A stretch of 64,000 bases of DNA from Alviniconcha marisindica. Its lineage: Eukaryota; Mollusca; Gastropoda; Provannidae. The stretch covers positions 280,378-344,377 of the forward strand of contig JABMCL010000136.1 of NCBI GenBank assembly GCA_018857735.1, given 5' to 3'. A program made the translations under genes and the position numbers. The notes beneath the pieces were generated by a model. The model searched no databases. It was not told the DNA's origin and saw nothing but the letters and a program-made list of their open reading frames with translations. Below are positions 43,980 through 55,736 of the stretch, piece by piece. Position 1 is the first letter of the stretch, and every line of letters starts with the position of its first letter.

Positions 43980-44105
43980 CAACGAGCCTTCTGGTTTCTG
44001 TGGACGTAAAGCTATATTGAACCATGCTTCGGCATTGGTCTCAGCTTGTCCCTAATGATATCAGCCGACATCCGAGGACATTAAGCACCACAACTGAACT
44101 GGTAA
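43980..44105 (+). repeat. Dispersed repeat (CGAGCCTTNTGGTTTC family), copy 2
   Basis: Colinear with 21,385-21,525. Confidence 0.75.
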
Positions 44106-45019
44106 GGCAAGCGGAGGACCGATATCCTTCTACCATGTCCTATTTAACTGCAGAGTGTTCGGCTCACTTCGCCCCAGTCACCAGTAGTTTAACCCGTCTG
44201 GGACTCCCACTGTGCGTCCGAAGCCTGGCACTGCGGCACCAGCAGAGCTGAAGCCTGCTCCGTGCCGCAGCCAAACTCGTCTACAGCGCCCGGTGGCAGC
44301 CTCTTGTAAATGTGCGGGACGCCCTAGGACGTCCCTGGCCCCCCCAGTACCCGGGTTGACCCCCGGGGACGGAGGAAGCCCCGCATCTACACAGTGCACA
44401 ATAATACTGTTTTTAACCTGTCTATTCCAGTGTGTCGGCGCTGAACCACGCTCCCCAACCGTACGGGCCTGTCCTCAGACGTGAAGGGGGTGTTCAGATC
44501 ACCCGCCAACAACCACCCCCACTCCACCCACCCCCACCCCATCCCATCCCCACCCCACTCCCGACCGTAACCGGCACGGAGTTGGGGCTTTTAACACTAA
44601 CTTAACAATGACTTAACTTTTTCAATGAGTTATGTATCAGTGAATGCATGACAGGACTACAGGCTCCATGTCTGCAGCGGTTTGCATGTTTCTGTTTCAG
44701 ACAATGTTTTAACCGACCAAACTGTAAATATACATATTTTGAACATGTTCGTAAAGACTTGTAAATACTGTAAATATGTAAAATATGTTTTTAAACTCAT
44801 CCCCGAAAGTACTACTAGACCCGAGTAAATACATCATAGATTCAAAGTAAGAGATTTTTTGTAATAGTAATTCGCTATACAGCCAATCGGAATATTAACT
44901 TTACATGAAAGAGGTTCGTTTTCTTAAGTCCCTAATATGTCATCCGACACCAGGGCATTAAGAACAAAGAAGAAAATGGTAAGGAAAAAAGGTTCCAGGC
45001 GGATAAAAAGATAAGGAAT
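44106..45019. other. GC-rich then AT-rich sequence, no gene accepted
   Basis: 44,200-44,480 is GC-rich and open on both strands (Pro/Ala/Arg-rich translations) without a recognisable domain. Confidence 0.35.
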
Positions 45020-45310
45020 CTAGGGGAGGGGGGGGAGCTGGACCTTCAGGTTAGCCCAAAAGAGATCATGAGTAGGGGGGGGAGCTGGGCTGGAAAGTTG
45101 GATTTTTTCGCTTCGACTTTTCCCTAAACGCAGTGCAACGAACATTGTCCGGGGGATTTTGCCGCGGAAAAGAAATTGCGCAGTGCATTAGTCGCTGGCA
45201 ATGGCGAGGGACACCGCCAAACCCTTCCATTGGCAGCGGTCCAGGCCTCCCCCTTTTGGGCGGTATCCGCGGTCGAGCCTTCACTTTTCTCTTCCCTCCC
45301 CCCCTTTTTT
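45020..45310 (+). repeat. Two-copy repeat, copy 2 (partner 43,380-43,720)
   Basis: See partner entry. It ends where the ~45-bp satellite begins. Confidence 0.75.
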
Positions 45311-45339
45311 TTTTTCCCAATCCCTGTGGTACCTTTTCT

Positions 45340-48300
45340 AATCTGGGAGTTTTTCAACCCCTGGTTTCGTTTTATCGGGAATTTTTCTTAAACACCCCGT
45401 GCTGCTTCTTTTTTATCTGGGGAGTTTCTCTTACACATCCCATACTGACTTTGTTTTTATGTGGGGAGTTTCTCTAACACAGCCTGTGCTGGCTTCCTTT
45501 TTAACTGGGGGGTTTCACTTACTTTCCCATGCTGGCGTCAGTTTGATCTGAGGAGTTTCTCTTACACATCCCGTGCTTGCTTTAATTTTATCAGCTGACT
45601 TTCTCTTACACATCCCGTGCTGGTTTCATTTTTATTGGGGTAGTTTCTCTTACACATCCCGTGCTGGCTTCATTTTATCTGGGGAGTTTCTCTTACACAT
45701 CCAGTGCTGGATTTATTTTTCTGTGGGGAGTTTCTCTTACACATCCCATGCTGGCTTTCTTTTCTAATCTGGGGAGTTTGTGTTACACATCCCGTGCTGA
45801 TTTCATTTTTATCTCCGGAATTTCTCTTAAACATCCCGTGCTGCTTCATTTTTATCTGGGGAGTTTCTCTTACACATCCCATACTGACTTGGTTTTTATG
45901 TGGGGAGTATTTCTAACACAACCTGTGCTGGCTTCCTTTTAATCTGGGAAGTTTCTCTTATACATCCCATGCTGGCGTCAATTTTATCTGGGGGGTTTCT
46001 CTTACACTTCCCATGCTGGCTTCTTTTATGCGGGGAGTTTCTCTTCCACATCCCGAGCTGACTTCTTTTTTATGTGCGGAGTGTCTCTTACACAACCCGT
46101 GCTGACTTCCTTTTTATCTGGGGAGTTTCTCTTACACATCCCATCCTGGCTTTATTTTTATTGGGGGTTTTCTTACACATCCCATGGTGCCTTCCTTTTT
46201 ATCTGGGGAGTTTCTCTTACACAACCCGTGCTGGCTTCCTTTTTATCTGGGGCGTTTCTCTTACACATCCCATGCTGGCGTCAATTTGATCTGGGAGTTT
46301 TCTCTTACACATCCCGTGCTTGCTTTAATTTTATCAGATGACTTTCTCTTACACATCCCATGCTGCTTATAGTTTTTATTGGGGGAGTTTCTCTTACTGG
46401 CACATCCCGTGCTAGCTTCATTTTTATCTGGGGAGTTTCTCTTACACATCCCGCGCTGGCTTCATTTTTATTTGGGAGTTTCTCTTACACATCCCATGCT
46501 GACTTCATTTTTATCTGGGGAGTTTCTCTTACACATCCCATACTGGTTTTATTTTTTTGTGGGATTTTTTAACATCCCATGCGGGTTTCCCTTTTTTATC
46601 CTGGGAGTTTCTTTACACATCCGTGCTGGCTTCTTTTTATCTGGGGAGTTTTCCATACCCCTGGCTTCTTTTTTAGGGGGAGTTTCAGACAATCCCTGTT
46701 TTTTTTGGGGCCAAAATCCGGTCCCTTCATTTTTTTTGGGGGAGTTTCTCTTACACATCCCGTGCTGTCTTGATGTCTATGCAGGGAGTTTCTCTTACAC
46801 ATCACATGCTGGCTTTTCTTATTTTTGTATTTTATCTCTGGAGTTTCTCTTACACATCCCCTGCTGGCTCAGTTTTTAGCAGGGGTGTGTTGGCTTCATA
46901 TTTCTGTGGGGAGTTTCTCTAACACATCCCATGGTGGTTTTAATCATATCAGGGGACTTTCTCTTACACATCCTGTGTTTTTATCTGGGGAGTTTGTCTT
47001 ACACAGAGCTGACTTTTTTTTTATGTGGTGAGTTTCTCTTACACAACCCGTGCTGGCTTCCTTTTTATTTGGGAGTTTCTTTTTAACACCCCGTGCTGGC
47101 TTTTTTTTTCAGCTGACTTTCTCAACCTCCCATGCTGGTTTCTTTTTATCTGGGAGTTTCTCTTACACACCCCACCTGGTTTTTTTTTTTTTTTTTTTTA
47201 CCGGGGGAATTTACACATTCCACGGTGGTTTATTTTTTTTGGGGATTCTCACACACCCCGTGCTGATTTGCTTTTTTGATCTCGGGAGTTTCTCTTAAAA
47301 CCCCCGTGCGGTTTCTTTTCTTTTTTTATGGGGGAAGTTTCTTTACACCGTGCTGGTTATTTTATTGGGGAGTTTCTCTTAAACACCCCGTGCTGCTTCA
47401 TTTTTATCTGGGGATTTCTCCCTGTCTGGCTTTAATTTTATCAGCACTTTCTTTTACACATCCCATGCGGGTTTTCCCTTTTTTTTGGGGGGGTTTCTTA
47501 CACATCCCATGCTAGCTTATTTTTATCGGGGGAGTTTCTCTTACACTCCCCCGGTTTATTTTTATCTGGGAGTTTTCTTACACATCCCATGCGGGTTTTT
47601 TTTTTTTACCGGGGGACTTACTCTTACACATTCCTGGGTGGCTTTATTTTTCTCTGGGGATTTTCTTTACACATCCTGTGCTGATTTCCTTCTTTTATCC
47701 CCCGGGAGTTTCTCTTACACATCCCCATTTTTTTAGGGGGAATTTCTCTTAACACCCCGTGTGGTTCATTTTTCTGGGAGTTTCCTTAACCCCCATTGAC
47801 TTTTTTTTGGGGGGATTTTTTACAAACCCTGTGGTTCCCTTTTTATCGGAAAGTTTCTTTTAAAATCCCATGCTGGCTTTTTTTTTACGGACTTTTTTAC
47901 ACATCCCAGTGGTTTATTTTTTTGGGGGGGAGTTTCTCTTACACATCCCGTGCTGGTTCTTTTATCGGGGATTTCTCTTACACATCCCGGTGGTTCTTTT
48001 TTGTGGGAGTTTCTCTTACACATCCCATGCTGTTTTTTTTGGGGATTTTCTCTTACACATCCCATGTGTTTCATTTTTATGGGGGGAGTTTCTCTTACAC
48101 TTGCGGGTTTTTTTTTTTTTTTTATGGGGATTTCTTTTACACACCAGGTGGTTTTTTTTTCTCTGGGGAGTTTCTCTTACACATCCCGTGCTGGTTTCCT
48201 TTTTTATCAGGGGAATTTCTCTTAAAATCCCGTGTGGGGTTCATTTTTCTGTGGGGAGTTTCTCTTACACATCCCATGCTGACTTTAATTATATCAGGGG

Positions 48301-48965
48301 ACTTTCTCTTACACATCCCATGTTGGTTTCATTTTTATGCGGGGAGTTTCTCTTACACATCCCATGCTGGCTTCCTTTTTTTTTTTTTTTTACCTGGGGA
48401 CTTTCTCTTACACATTCCACGGTGGTTTTATTTTTCTCTGGGGAGTTTCTCTTACACATCCCGTGCTGGTTTCCTTTTTTATCAGGGGAATTTCTCTTAC
48501 ACATCCCGTGTGGGGTTATTTTTCTGTGGGGAGTTTCTCTTACACAGCCCATGCTGACTTTAATTATATCAGGGGACTTTCTCTTACACATCCCATGTTG
48601 GTTTCATTTTTATGCGGGGAGTTTCTCTTACACATCCCGTGCTGTTTTTATTTTTCTGCATCCCGTGCTGCCTTCATTTTTGTGCAGGATGTTTGTCTGA
48701 CAACCCGTGCTGCCTTCATTTTTATGCGGGGGATTTCTCTTACACATCCCAAGCTGCCTTCATTTTTATGTGGGGAGTTTCTCTTACACATCCCATGCTG
48801 GCTTCCTTTTATTCGGGGAGTTTCTCCTACACATCCCGAGCTGACTTCTTTTTATGTGGGGAGTTTCTCTTACACATCCTTTGCTGGCTTCTTTTTTATG
48901 TGGGGAGTTTCTCTTACACGTCCCGTGCTGGCTTTCTTTTTGTTTTGTTTTTTGATGTGAGGAGC
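45340..48965 (+). repeat. ~45-bp satellite, array 2 (main array, ~3.6 kb, about 80 units)
   Basis: Consensus TTTTTAT(C/G)TGGGGAGTTT, CTCTTACACATCCCGTGCTG, GCTTC. Because 45 is a multiple of three, frames stay open for up to 276 codons (plus: SFSYTSHAG, WGVSLTHP; minus: GMCKRNSPDK, GCVRETPQIK). Indels are densest at 46,550-48,240, at T and G runs. No start context, splice sites or unique sequence supports a gene. Confidence 0.9.
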
Positions 48966-49714
48966 TTCTTTCTTCTGCAGTCTACTCTGAAGACAATCCC
49001 TTAAGAAAAGAACTGAGTGGAAGCCGCCCCATGGTAAAAAGTGTGAAAAAGTCACACTCAAACCAGAGAATGAAGCCCTACAACAACTTGAACAGAGCAG
49101 AACAAAACCAAACAAGAACTGGGGGGAAATTGGGCACAGGAATGAACGCGGAAGAAAAGAAATGGATCTGATCTCTAAACAAGCCTAGCTGAAAAAGCTA
49201 AGAAGTGAGTGGATTCGAGCTCTGCAAACTACCCAAAAGACATCCACACTAAAAATAAAGGAGCTGGGAGGAAGATGGCCTACGAAAAGAGCGTCGAAAA
49301 GTTGCACTCAGAAGAGAGAAAGGAGTCCTACAACACCCTAAACAGAACAAACAACATTGTGCAAGTACTGAGTGAAAAATGGCCAAAGGGAATAAATGAA
49401 ACACACTAACGCAAAGAAGCCCTATAAAAATGGTTACAGAAAAAAAGACTCACTGAGGACTGGTGAAAGAAGACTAAAAGTCCCTAAAAGAAGAGCTCAT
49501 AACAGAAAGCAGTCATACTAAGTACTAACAGAGCAAAACCACTAAGAAGAATAGCTGGGTAGACAAAGACCTAAGCAAAAGCCCTAAAAAGAAGTGTTTT
49601 GAGAAAACCCAAGCCGGGATGCTCAAAAGAACAGAACCACTAAGAACGGGTGGAAGAAGACCTAAACAAATTCCATAAAAAAGAAGACCCTAAGGAGACC
49701 GTCAAAATATCATG

Positions 49715-49945
49715 TCTTTGTAAAGCAGGTCTGTTTTTCTTTTCTTTTCACGGTGAATCACTGCGGACCCCTCCCCTTGAGGGAACTTCACCCCACCGAC
49801 GAAACATTAGCGTGGAGAGACCCTGGGGGATCTTGAGCCTGTTTACGACCTGTTTACCATTATGGGTGAAATCATTCTGTCAGAGTCGTTGTCACGTGTC
49901 ACCTACACAGGAATTAATAGCATGCATTCTCAGAAGACAATGCAG
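49715..49945 (+). repeat. GC-rich module, copy 4
   Basis: GTCTTTGTAAAGCAGGT, then CACGGTGAATCAC(T)GCGGACC, CCCTTGAGGGAACTTCACC, and GGGGGATCTTGAGCCTGTTT. Followed by CACAGGAATTAATAGCATGC, also found after copies 5-7. Confidence 0.85.
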
Positions 49946-50504
49946 CCCTGCTAGAAAGAACAGAACCAGAAAGAAGAAAAGTGCGGGAGAAGACACATGG
50001 AAATTCCTGAGAAAATAAAAAGCCCTCAGAATAGCTGAAATCGACAGAATCACTAAAGAGAGAAAGGCCTAAAAACAGAAACCCAAAAAGAATTAAGTAT
50101 ATGAAAACGGCCCTGCAAATTGCTAAGAACGGAGACCTTGAAGATAGGAAGGCCAAAGAACAAGCCCGAACTGAAGAAGCTAACAACTGCTCAGAAGACA
50201 ACCCCTCATGAAAGAACCGGGTGGAAGATGGCTCAGGTAAACAGCGTGAAAAAGTCGCACTCAGAAGAGAGAAAGGAGAATGCAGTCATATTAAGTAGTA
50301 AAAGGAGCAAAACCACTAAGAGGAATAGCTGGGTAGACAAAGACCTAACAAAAAGTTCTAAAAAGAAGTGTTTTGAAGAGAACGGAGCTGTATAGAATGC
50401 TATAAAGAACAGAAACACTAAGAACTGAGTGGAAGTAGACCTAAGCAAATTCCCTATGAAAAAATAAAAACAAAAACACTAAAGAGACAGTCAAAATGTC
50501 ACGT

Positions 50505-50735
50505 CTTTGTAAAACAGGTCGTTTTTCTTACGGTGAATCACCGCGGACCCCTCCCCTTGAGGGAACTTCACTCCACCGACGAAACATTAGCGTGGAGAGA
50601 CCCTGGGGGATCTTGAGCCTGTTTACGGCCTGTTTACCATTATCGGTGAAATCAGCCCATCAGAGTCGCTGTCACACGTTACCTACACAGGAATTAATAG
50701 CATGCATTCTCAGAAGACAAAGCAGCCCTACATAC
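50505..50735 (+). repeat. GC-rich module, copy 5
   Basis: All motifs present and complete. About 90% identical by eye to copy 2 over the ~125-bp core. Confidence 0.85.
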
Positions 50736-51302
50736 GGAGTACTAGAAAGAAGAGAACCAGAAAGAAGAAAAGCGCGGTAGAAGAAGACCCACGAGAAAGA
50801 GAAGAAAAAAAAAACCGAGAAAAATAAAATAAAAATTAGCCCTTAGAAAAGCTTAAATCAACAGAATCACTAAAGAGAGAAAGGCCTTAGAACAACCCCC
50901 CCAAAAGAACTAAATATGTCAAATTGCTAAGAACGGAACCCCTACAGACAGGAAGGCCAAAGAACAAGCCCGAGCTGAAAAAGCTAACAACTGAACGGAT
51001 CCGAGCTCTGCAAACTCCTTAAACGACAACCCCTCAAGAAAAGAGCTGGGTGGAAGACGGCTCAGAAAAAAAACAGCGTGAAAAAGTCGTACCCGGTATA
51101 CTCAGTAGTAAAAGGAGTAAAACCACTAAGAGGAATAGCTGGGTAGACAAAGACCTAACAAAAGCCCTAAAAAGAAGTGTTTTGAAGAGAACGGAGCTGT
51201 ATAGAATGCTAAAAGAACAGAACCACTAAAAACTAGTGGAAGAAGACCTAAGAAAATTTCCCCAAAAAAAAAAACAAGAAACTAAAGAGACAGTAAAAAT
51301 GC

Positions 51303-51525
51303 CCGTCTTTGAAAAACAGGTCTTTTTTCTTACGGTGAATCCCCGCGGACCCCCCCCTTGGGGGAACTTTCACTCCACCGACGAAACATTAGCGTGGAGA
51401 GACCCGGGGGGATCTTGGTGTTTACGGCCTGTTTACCGTTATGGGTGAAATCAGCCCACCAGAGTCGCTGTCACACGTCACCTACACAGGAATTAATAGC
51501 ATGCATTCTCAGAAGACAAACCAGC
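51303..51525 (+). repeat. GC-rich module, copy 6
   Basis: All motifs present, with small indels at C and G runs (for example ATCCCCGCGG, CCCGGGGGGATCTTGG). Confidence 0.85.
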
Positions 51526-51869
51526 CCTACATACAGAGTACTAGAAAGAACAGAACCAGAAAGGAGAAAAGTGCGGTAGAAGAAGACCCACGAAAAAGCC
51601 CTGAGAAAATTAAGAAAAATGAGCCCTTAGAAAAGCTAAAATCAACAGAATCACTAAAGAGAGAAAGGCCTTAGAACAAACCCCCAAAAAGAACTAAGTA
51701 TATCAAAACAGCCCTGCAATGTGCTAACAACGGAACCCCTAAAAACGGGACGGCTAAAGAACGACCCCGGGCTGAAAAAGCTAACATGTGTACGGATCCT
51801 ATAACGCCCTAAAAAGAACAGAATCACATCAAACAAGAACTGAGTGAAATATGGCCACAGGAAATAAAA

Positions 51870-52200
51870 GGGAGATAACTTGGTGTTTTATGCCCAGTCA
51901 ACCAGAACGGTTATATCAGAGCGTGGAGAGAGTGAGAGAAGTACTATATAAAAAAAGAAGAAGAGCTGTGATGCAGACAAATACAGGAGAATGGCTGGTT
52001 AGACAGAGATCGCGCAAGAAGGGAGCTGAAAACAGGGCATTGTGGGGAGAATTTTTGGAATTAAATATTTTTGGAATTAAATATAAAGGGCCGGCAGACA
52101 GAAACTAGATACTAGAAATAGTGAAAGGGGTGGAGCAGCTTAGTTTAAACACCCCCGGCATGAGAAGCCGGCTCCGTGGGGGCATAAAGAAAAGGAAAGA
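51870..52200 (+). mobile_element. Unclassified dispersed element inserted in the A-rich array
   Basis: Starts with the CTTGGTGTTTTATGC sequence shared with 5961. It contains a duplicated TTTTTGGAATTAAATAT and ends in GC-rich sequence (CCCCCGGCATGAGAAGCCGG) unlike the array on either side. Confidence 0.5.
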
Positions 52201-52517
52201 CAGGAAACACTCTAACAGGAAGGAGCCCTACAAAAGTGCTAAAAAGAACAAGGTCACTTAGCTGGAAGAAGACGTCAGCAAAGTCCCTAAAAGAAGTCCC
52301 CATAACAGAAGGCAGTCACTCTAAGTACTAAAAAAATTGAAGCCACTAAGAAGAATAGCTGGATAGACAAAGCCCTAAGAAAAAGCCCTAAAAAGAAGTG
52401 TTTTGAAGAGAACCGAGCTATATGGAATGCTAAAAAGAACACAACTACTAACACCTGGGTAGAAGAAGACCTAAGCAAGTTCCCTAAAACAAGAAGACAC
52501 TAACGAGACAGTAAAAA

Positions 52518-52735
52518 GCCGTCTTTGAAAAACAGGTCGTTTTTCAGGTGAATCACCCGGCCCCCCTCCCTTGAGGGAACTTCACCCAAACGATGAAACG
52601 TTAGTGGGAGAGACCCGGGGGGATCTTGAGCCTGTTTACGACCTGTTTCCCATTATGGGTGAAATCATCCCATCAGAGTCGCTGTCCCTCATCTACACAG
52701 GAATTAATAGTATTCATTCTCAGAAAACAAAGCAG
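52518..52735 (+). repeat. GC-rich module, copy 7
   Basis: All motifs present, with losses in the first part (TTTTTCAGGTGAATCACCCGG). Confidence 0.8.
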
Positions 52736-53729
52736 CCCTATATACGGAGTGCTAGAAAGAACAGAACCAGAAATGCGCGGTAGAAGAAGACCCACGAAAA
52801 ATCACCCAGAAGAATTTTATAAAAATAGCCCTCAGAATAGCTGATATCAACACTATCTCTAAAGAGAGAAAGGCCTCAGCACAAGCCATAGAAAAAGAAA
52901 TAAGTATATCAAAATACAGCCCTGAAAATTCCTAAGAACAGAATCTCTAAACACAAGGAGGCCAAAGAAAAAGTCCTAGCTGAAAAGGCTAAAAAGTGAA
53001 TGGATCCAAGCTCTGCAAACTGCTGAGAACAGAACCAGTAAAGGAAAGAGCTGGGTGGAAAAAAATGAAAAGGGAAGAAATGAAATGGATCCGAGCTCTG
53101 AACAAGCCCTAGCTGAAAAAGCTAAGTGAATGCATCCGGGGTCAGCAAACTACTCAAAAGACAACCACTAAATAAAAGGGCTGGGTGAAAGATGGGGAAA
53201 CGAGCATGAAAAAGTTGCACTCAGAAGAAAGAAAGGAACCCTACAACACCCTAAACAGAACAGAACAACCAACACTGAACAAGAACTGAGTGAAAAATAG
53301 CCACAGAAAAGAAAAGAGAACAACAACAAAATCAACACCGTTACTAAGGACAAACAGCTTGGGAAAAAGCATAAAAAAGTCGCACTCAACAACATCCTAA
53401 ACAGAACAGAAAACATTGAAGAAGAACTGAGTGAAAAATTACCACAGAAAATAAAAGAGAAAAAGAAAAAAGAAAAAAAAACTCTATCGCAAAAGTGCAA
53501 AAAAAAAAAAATCAACACAGTTACTAAGGACAAACAGCTTGGAAAAAAGCTTGAAAAACGCTCACTCAGAAGAGAGAAGGGAGCCCTCCAACACCTTAAA
53601 CAGAACAGAACAGAACAACACTGAACAAGAACTGAGTGAAAAATGACCACACAAAAGAAAAGGGAAGAAAAGAAACACTCTAACACAAAAGTGTTAAAAA
53701 AAATAAAAAAAATAAAAGGCATTAAGGAC

Positions 53730-54395
53730 AGACAGTTTTTTATTTGGGAAGTTTCTCAGCATGTGTGAACATCCCATGCTGGCCTCTTTTTATGGGAGTT
53801 TCTCGACACCCCCCTGGGGCTTATTATGGGGGAGTTTCTTTTTACACATCTGGTGCTGGCTTCTTTGGGGTTTTTTTTACATGTCCCATTGGCTTGTTCA
53901 TTTTGGCAGTTTATCTTACACATCCTGTCTGGCGTTTGGGTGAAAGGGAGTTTCTATTAAATCGTTTTGGGTTTTAGGGGGGAGTTTCCCCTACACATCC
54001 TCTGCTGGCTTTTTGGTGGGGAGTTTATCTTACACATCCTGTGCTGGCTTCTTTGTGTGGGTCGTTTCTCTTACACATCCTGTGATGGCTTTTTTGTGTG
54101 GGGAGTTTCTCTTACATGTACTGTGCTAGCTTCTTCATGTGGAGAGTTTCTCTTACACTCCCATGCTGGCTGCTTTAGCTTCTTTATGTTGGTAGTTTCT
54201 CTTAGACATCCATGCTGGCTGCATAATGTGGGGATTTTTTACATGTCCCATGCTGGCTGTAAAATTTGGGGGGAATTTCTCAAATCCCGTGCTGGCTTCT
54301 GGATGTGGGGAGTTTCTCTTCATGTCCCTGGAGGGTGGCTGCTTTATGTTGGGTTTTCTCTTACACATCCCATGGATGTGCTCACCATACCAACT
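53730..54395 (+). repeat. ~45-bp satellite, array 3
   Basis: About 14 diverged units with GGGAGTTTCTCTTACA(C/T), ATCC(T/C)(G/A)TGCTGGCTTCTTT. Follows the A-rich array, as array 2 precedes it. Confidence 0.85.
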
Positions 54396-54573
54396 GCTTA
54401 TCAAAACAAAACAAAACAAACAAACAAACAAAATGATTTTCTTTTTGTTGGAGTATCTTCTTTGAAAAAAAAATAAATAAAAAATTTAAAAAATAAATTC
54501 TCTTCACATTTTATGCGGGGTCTTTCTGTATGGAATTTCTTAAAAAAGAAAAGAAAGCCATAAAACTAAAAGT

Positions 54574-54632
<59 letters not shown>

Positions 54633-54643
54633 TTTGTGTGTTT

Positions 54644-54683
<40 letters not shown>

Positions 54684-55500
54684 TTGGGGTGGTGTGTGTG
54701 TGAAAAGAGAACTCTAAAAGTGAAGAATTTTTTTTAACATAACTTGGTGATTATGTGTCCAAAGTAGGGGCCCAAAGGGTCCCATCACGGCTCCCAAGGT
54801 AACTGGGCCTCCAGCAATAGGTTCTGAAATAAGTACAAACATGGAAGGGCTTCCTGTTAAACCATCTTTGCAATAACTAAGGAACTAAGAGCCCAAAAAA
54901 CAATGAATAAATTAATAACTTAATCACTCCAACATCCTCTGACCTAGAAAGTGCTTAAGACAGAGCAAAAGGGAAAATGGGTATATACCCACCACAGGTT
55001 CCAGAGGGTAGTTTTGTCTGCAAGTGGTCGCATTTCAGCCTTGAAAGTGTGCATGTGTGGGAAGGGGTGTGGGATTGTATGGATGTGATGTGGGCATGAA
55101 GGGATAGGATGAGTTAGTTAGTAATGGATTTTAACGTCCTGTCAGATAGGATGAGGATAGTGATAATTATACTTGAGCCTATTATACATCAGTCATATTG
55201 AGGATACTCTTTAATTTACAGTGCACTTTCATAAGTAATATATATTCTGTTTAATAATGCTGCTGGTATTAATCTTGCCTGTGTGTTGTTGCGCACTCTT
55301 AAAACTTAATCTTTTATACATGTACTTTAAAAAAAACAATATATTATCCATGTGTGGCACCCACTTTTTCCTTTAAATGGAATAAAAAATACTTAATAAC
55401 AATAACTATCATAATCATAGTCATAGTCTTGATAACGAAATGGTTATAAAGCACAAACCTCTAACATAAAAATAGGACTCAGCACGCTACACAAAATTCA
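54396..55500. other. No gene; (GT)n at 54,575-54,703
   Basis: A GT microsatellite with T-run interruptions and otherwise AT-rich unique sequence. Confidence 0.6.
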
Positions 55501-55507
55501 GAAGTAA

Positions 55508-55711
55508 TTGACATACACGCTGATATACAGCGGGAAGGATACAGCACCTGGTCCGGATAGGATTCAATACTGCGATATCAAGAGCCTAACAGAAGAGGAC
55601 AGGGCTGAGCTGTACACTGTTTACCAAGAAGGCTTTGACAAAGGTTACATTCCCAAAGACTGGACAGACAGCTTCTTGAGACCTATTCCCAAACCACGAA
55701 AAGATGTGTGA
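55508..55711 (+). pseudogene. LINE reverse transcriptase fragment (N-terminal fingers region)
   Basis: GKDTAPGPDRIQYCDIKSL, then EGFDKGYIPKDW and LRPIPKPRKD. The A-P-G-P-D-x-I ... G-x-(I/V)-P-x-x-W ... (R/L)-P-I-P-K-P pattern is motif 0-2 of non-LTR reverse transcriptases. The frame ends at 55,711 and does not continue into motif YRPISL; the following RT sequence belongs to a different frame and perhaps a different element. Confidence 0.8.
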
Positions 55712-55736
55712 TTCTCCTCACATCTGGAGACACAAG

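Larger units (their letters stand above)
48966..53725 (+). repeat. A-rich repeat array, block 3, with four embedded GC-rich modules
   Basis: Same words as block 2, in longer colinear runs: AAGAATAGCTGGGTAGACAA, AGACCTAA(G)CAAAA, GCCCTAAAAAGAAGTGTTTT and GCTAAAAGAACAGAACCAC. The section 52,960-53,700 is a sub-array with GAACAAGAACTGAGTGAAAA. Confidence 0.85.

Noticed and set aside
47870..48700. 276-codon open frame (and similar long frames at 45.3-49.0 kb)
   Set aside because: Entirely within the 45-bp satellite; a unit length divisible by three keeps frames open without selection.
49650..50018. 122-codon frame across GC-rich module copy 4
   Set aside because: The frame is kept in several module copies but is bounded by array sequence, with no start or splice conservation; noted as a finding for testing, not called a gene.
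53168..53722. 184-codon Phe/Ser/Cys-rich minus-strand frame resembling a membrane protein
   Set aside because: Reverse strand of the A-rich array; poly-A units give Phe/Leu-rich translations.
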